Source: Acidimicrobium sp. UBA3029
Lineage (GTDB): Bacteria > Actinomycetota > Acidimicrobiia > Acidimicrobiales > Ilumatobacteraceae
Length of the DNA stretch: 7,024 nt
NCBI GenBank assembly: GCA_002367695.1
Contig: DFDK01000021.1
Coordinates: 1-7,024 of the forward strand
Reading direction: 5' to 3'
Shown: in pieces, positions 5,647 to 7,024 of the stretch
Numbering within the stretch: the first letter of the stretch is position 1
How the letters are laid out: each line of letters starts with the position of its first letter
Notes under the pieces: generated by a model
Told to the model about the DNA's origin: nothing
Seen by the model: the letters and a program-made list of their open reading frames with translations, nothing else
Databases searched by the model: none
Position numbers and translations under genes: made by a program

Positions 5647-7024
5647 CCAAAGCGCGTATTGTCATTGCCGAAACCATTGCCGAAACTGGACTTGATCGCC
5701 TTCGCGCAGCAGGTTTCGAAGTTGACATTCAAGTCGACAAAACTCCGCAGCAATTGCAGGCGATCTTGCCAGGAGCCCGCGCGCTCATCGTGCGTTCAGC
5801 CACCATGGTTGATGCACAAATGCTTGAAGCCGGCAGAGATTTGATGGTCGTTGCACGCGCAGGCGTTGGTCTCGACAACATCGATGTCGAAGCAGCAACC
5901 CAGCAGGGCGTCATGGTGGTCAATGCTCCCCAGTCCAATGTGCTTTCAGCTGCCGAACACACCATGGCATTAATACTTTCGATTGCACGCAATGTTCCTC
6001 AAGCCCATCGCGCGCTCGTAGAGGGCAGATGGGAGCGCTCAAAGTGGGAAGGAATCGAACTCGCAGGCAAGACTCTTGGCATCCTTGGTCTTGGTCGCAT
6101 TGGCACCCTCGTTGCCCAACGTGCACGAGCATTTGATATGCGCCTCATTGCATTCGACCCATTTGTCTCGCCCGATCGTGCTCGCGAACTCGGTGTTGAC
6201 ATGCTCACCCTCGAACAGGTTGTGGAGCAATCCGATGTGCTCACCATTCACTTACCCAAAAATAAAGAAACCAATGGCATTCTTGATGCAGCCATGTTGG
6301 CTCGCGCAAAACCATCTCTGCGTATTGTGAATGTTGCGCGCGGCGGCATCGCCAACGAAACCGATTTGGCCGAGGCACTGCGCAACGGCACCATCGCTGG
6401 TGCTGCAATCGATGTGTTTGTGAAAGAACCAACCACAGAGTCGGCACTCTTTTCACTCGACAACGTCGTCGTTACACCTCACCTCGGCGCGAGCACACGC
6501 GAAGCCCAAGACCGAGCGGGCGAAGTAGTTGCAGACATGGTGCAACTTGCGCTCAATGGCGACTTTGTTCCATTCGCTGTCAACATCGAAGTCGAAGACG
6601 CCAACGAAACGTTAAAACCGTTCGTCCCACTTGCCGAGCGCCTTGGTCGCGTATTTGCTTCACTGACCGACAACACGCCGACAAATGTCGAGATCACCAC
6701 TTCGGGAGAAATTGGTGCCTATGACCCAGGCCTTATCGCAATTAGTGCGCTGAAGGGCTTACTCACTGTGTGGTCAAAAGAAGCCATCAGCCTCGTTAAT
6801 GCCCCAGTTATTGCGCGCAGTCTCGACGTGGCCATCACAAGTGTTGCCACGACCACAACCACGCATCACGACTACGTCAACCTGATCACATTGCGTTCAT
6901 CAACGCGCAGTTTGTCTGCCACACTCACGGGCCGTCGTCGCGAAGCACGCATCGTGATGATTGACGATCACCTCACCGATATTCCACCATCGGAGTTCAT
7001 GTTGGTTGTAAAAAATGACGACCA
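5643..7024 (+). CDS. serA: D-3-phosphoglycerate dehydrogenase SerA, long form (3' partial)
   Basis: SerA oxidises 3-phosphoglycerate to 3-phosphohydroxypyruvate with NAD+, the committed step of serine synthesis. The frame runs open from ATG 5643 to the window edge, giving 460 complete codons. Visible features: RSAT (51-54) and ARAGVGLDNID (71-81) of the substrate domain, the Rossmann motif GLGRIG (149-154) with Asp172 at the end of the second strand, and the catalytic Arg233 (NVARGG), Glu262 (KEP) and His280 (TPHLGAST). An intervening ASB-like domain follows (about 318-445), which marks the long actinobacterial form (about 530 residues in Mycobacterium). The ACT regulatory domain begins near 451 (EFMLVVKNDD) and is cut off, so about 70 residues are missing. 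The ACT and intervening domains usually mediate serine feedback inhibition; whether that holds here cannot be seen. Residues 403-407 are five consecutive threonines in the intervening domain. The start overlaps the serC stop by 4 bp and has a Shine-Dalgarno. Confidence 0.97.
   Translation, partial: MTKARIVIAETIAETGLDRLRAAGFEVDIQVDKTPQQLQAILPGARALIVRSATMVDAQMLEAGRDLMVVARAGVGLDNIDVEAATQQGVMVVNAPQSNVLSAAEHTMALILSIARNVPQAHRALVEGRWERSKWEGIELAGKTLGILGLGRIGTLVAQRARAFDMRLIAFDPFVSPDRARELGVDMLTLEQVVEQSDVLTIHLPKNKETNGILDAAMLARAKPSLRIVNVARGGIANETDLAEALRNGTIAGAAIDVFVKEPTTESALFSLDNVVVTPHLGASTREAQDRAGEVVADMVQLALNGDFVPFAVNIEVEDANETLKPFVPLAERLGRVFASLTDNTPTNVEITTSGEIGAYDPGLIAISALKGLLTVWSKEAISLVNAPVIARSLDVAITSVATTTTTHHDYVNLITLRSSTRSLSATLTGRRREARIVMIDDHLTDIPPSEFMLVVKNDD

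Overview
This window looks like an ordinary stretch of bacterial chromosome. It is probably from an actinobacterium, and plausibly a moderate-GC member of the Acidimicrobiia such as the Ilumatobacter-like freshwater or marine lineages. That placement is an inference. It rests on the actinobacterial (mycobacterial-type) form of SerC, the long SerA with an intervening domain, the atypical single-domain receiver protein, and what looks like a leaderless start. No phylogeny could be run.

Layout: (1) 1-1692, plus strand: selB, the selenocysteine-specific elongation factor, lacking only about its first ten codons at the left edge. (2) 2613-1699, minus strand: a ten-helix EamA/DMT-type transporter that converges on selB with 6 bp between the stop codons. 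(3) 3961-2606, minus strand: a long membrane-bound NfeD/ClpP-class protein whose last 8 bp overlap the transporter start, so the two probably form an operon. (4) 3962-4052: a short divergent promoter region with three direct copies of ACAACT. (5) 4053-4457, plus strand: a stand-alone response-regulator receiver domain. (6) 4519-5646, plus strand: serC, phosphoserine aminotransferase. (7) 5643-7024, plus strand: serA, D-3-phosphoglycerate dehydrogenase, overlapping serC by 4 bp (ATGA) and cut by the right edge just inside its ACT domain.

How the genes work together: serA and serC encode the first two steps of the phosphorylated serine pathway (3-phosphoglycerate to phosphohydroxypyruvate to phosphoserine). 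Serine, charged on tRNA-Sec, is the precursor of selenocysteine, and SelB delivers that tRNA to UGA codons. The two functions are therefore metabolically linked, but they are separated here by an oppositely oriented operon and nothing shows co-regulation. The NfeD/transporter pair and the receiver protein share a divergent intergenic region that could allow joint control.

I found no RNA genes, mobile elements, CRISPR arrays, attachment sites or strong terminators, and no clearly novel system. The observations most worth a second look are the NfeD protein, which appears to lack the usual catalytic serine and has no stomatin-family partner beside it, the atypical receiver domain, and the triple repeat in the divergent promoter.
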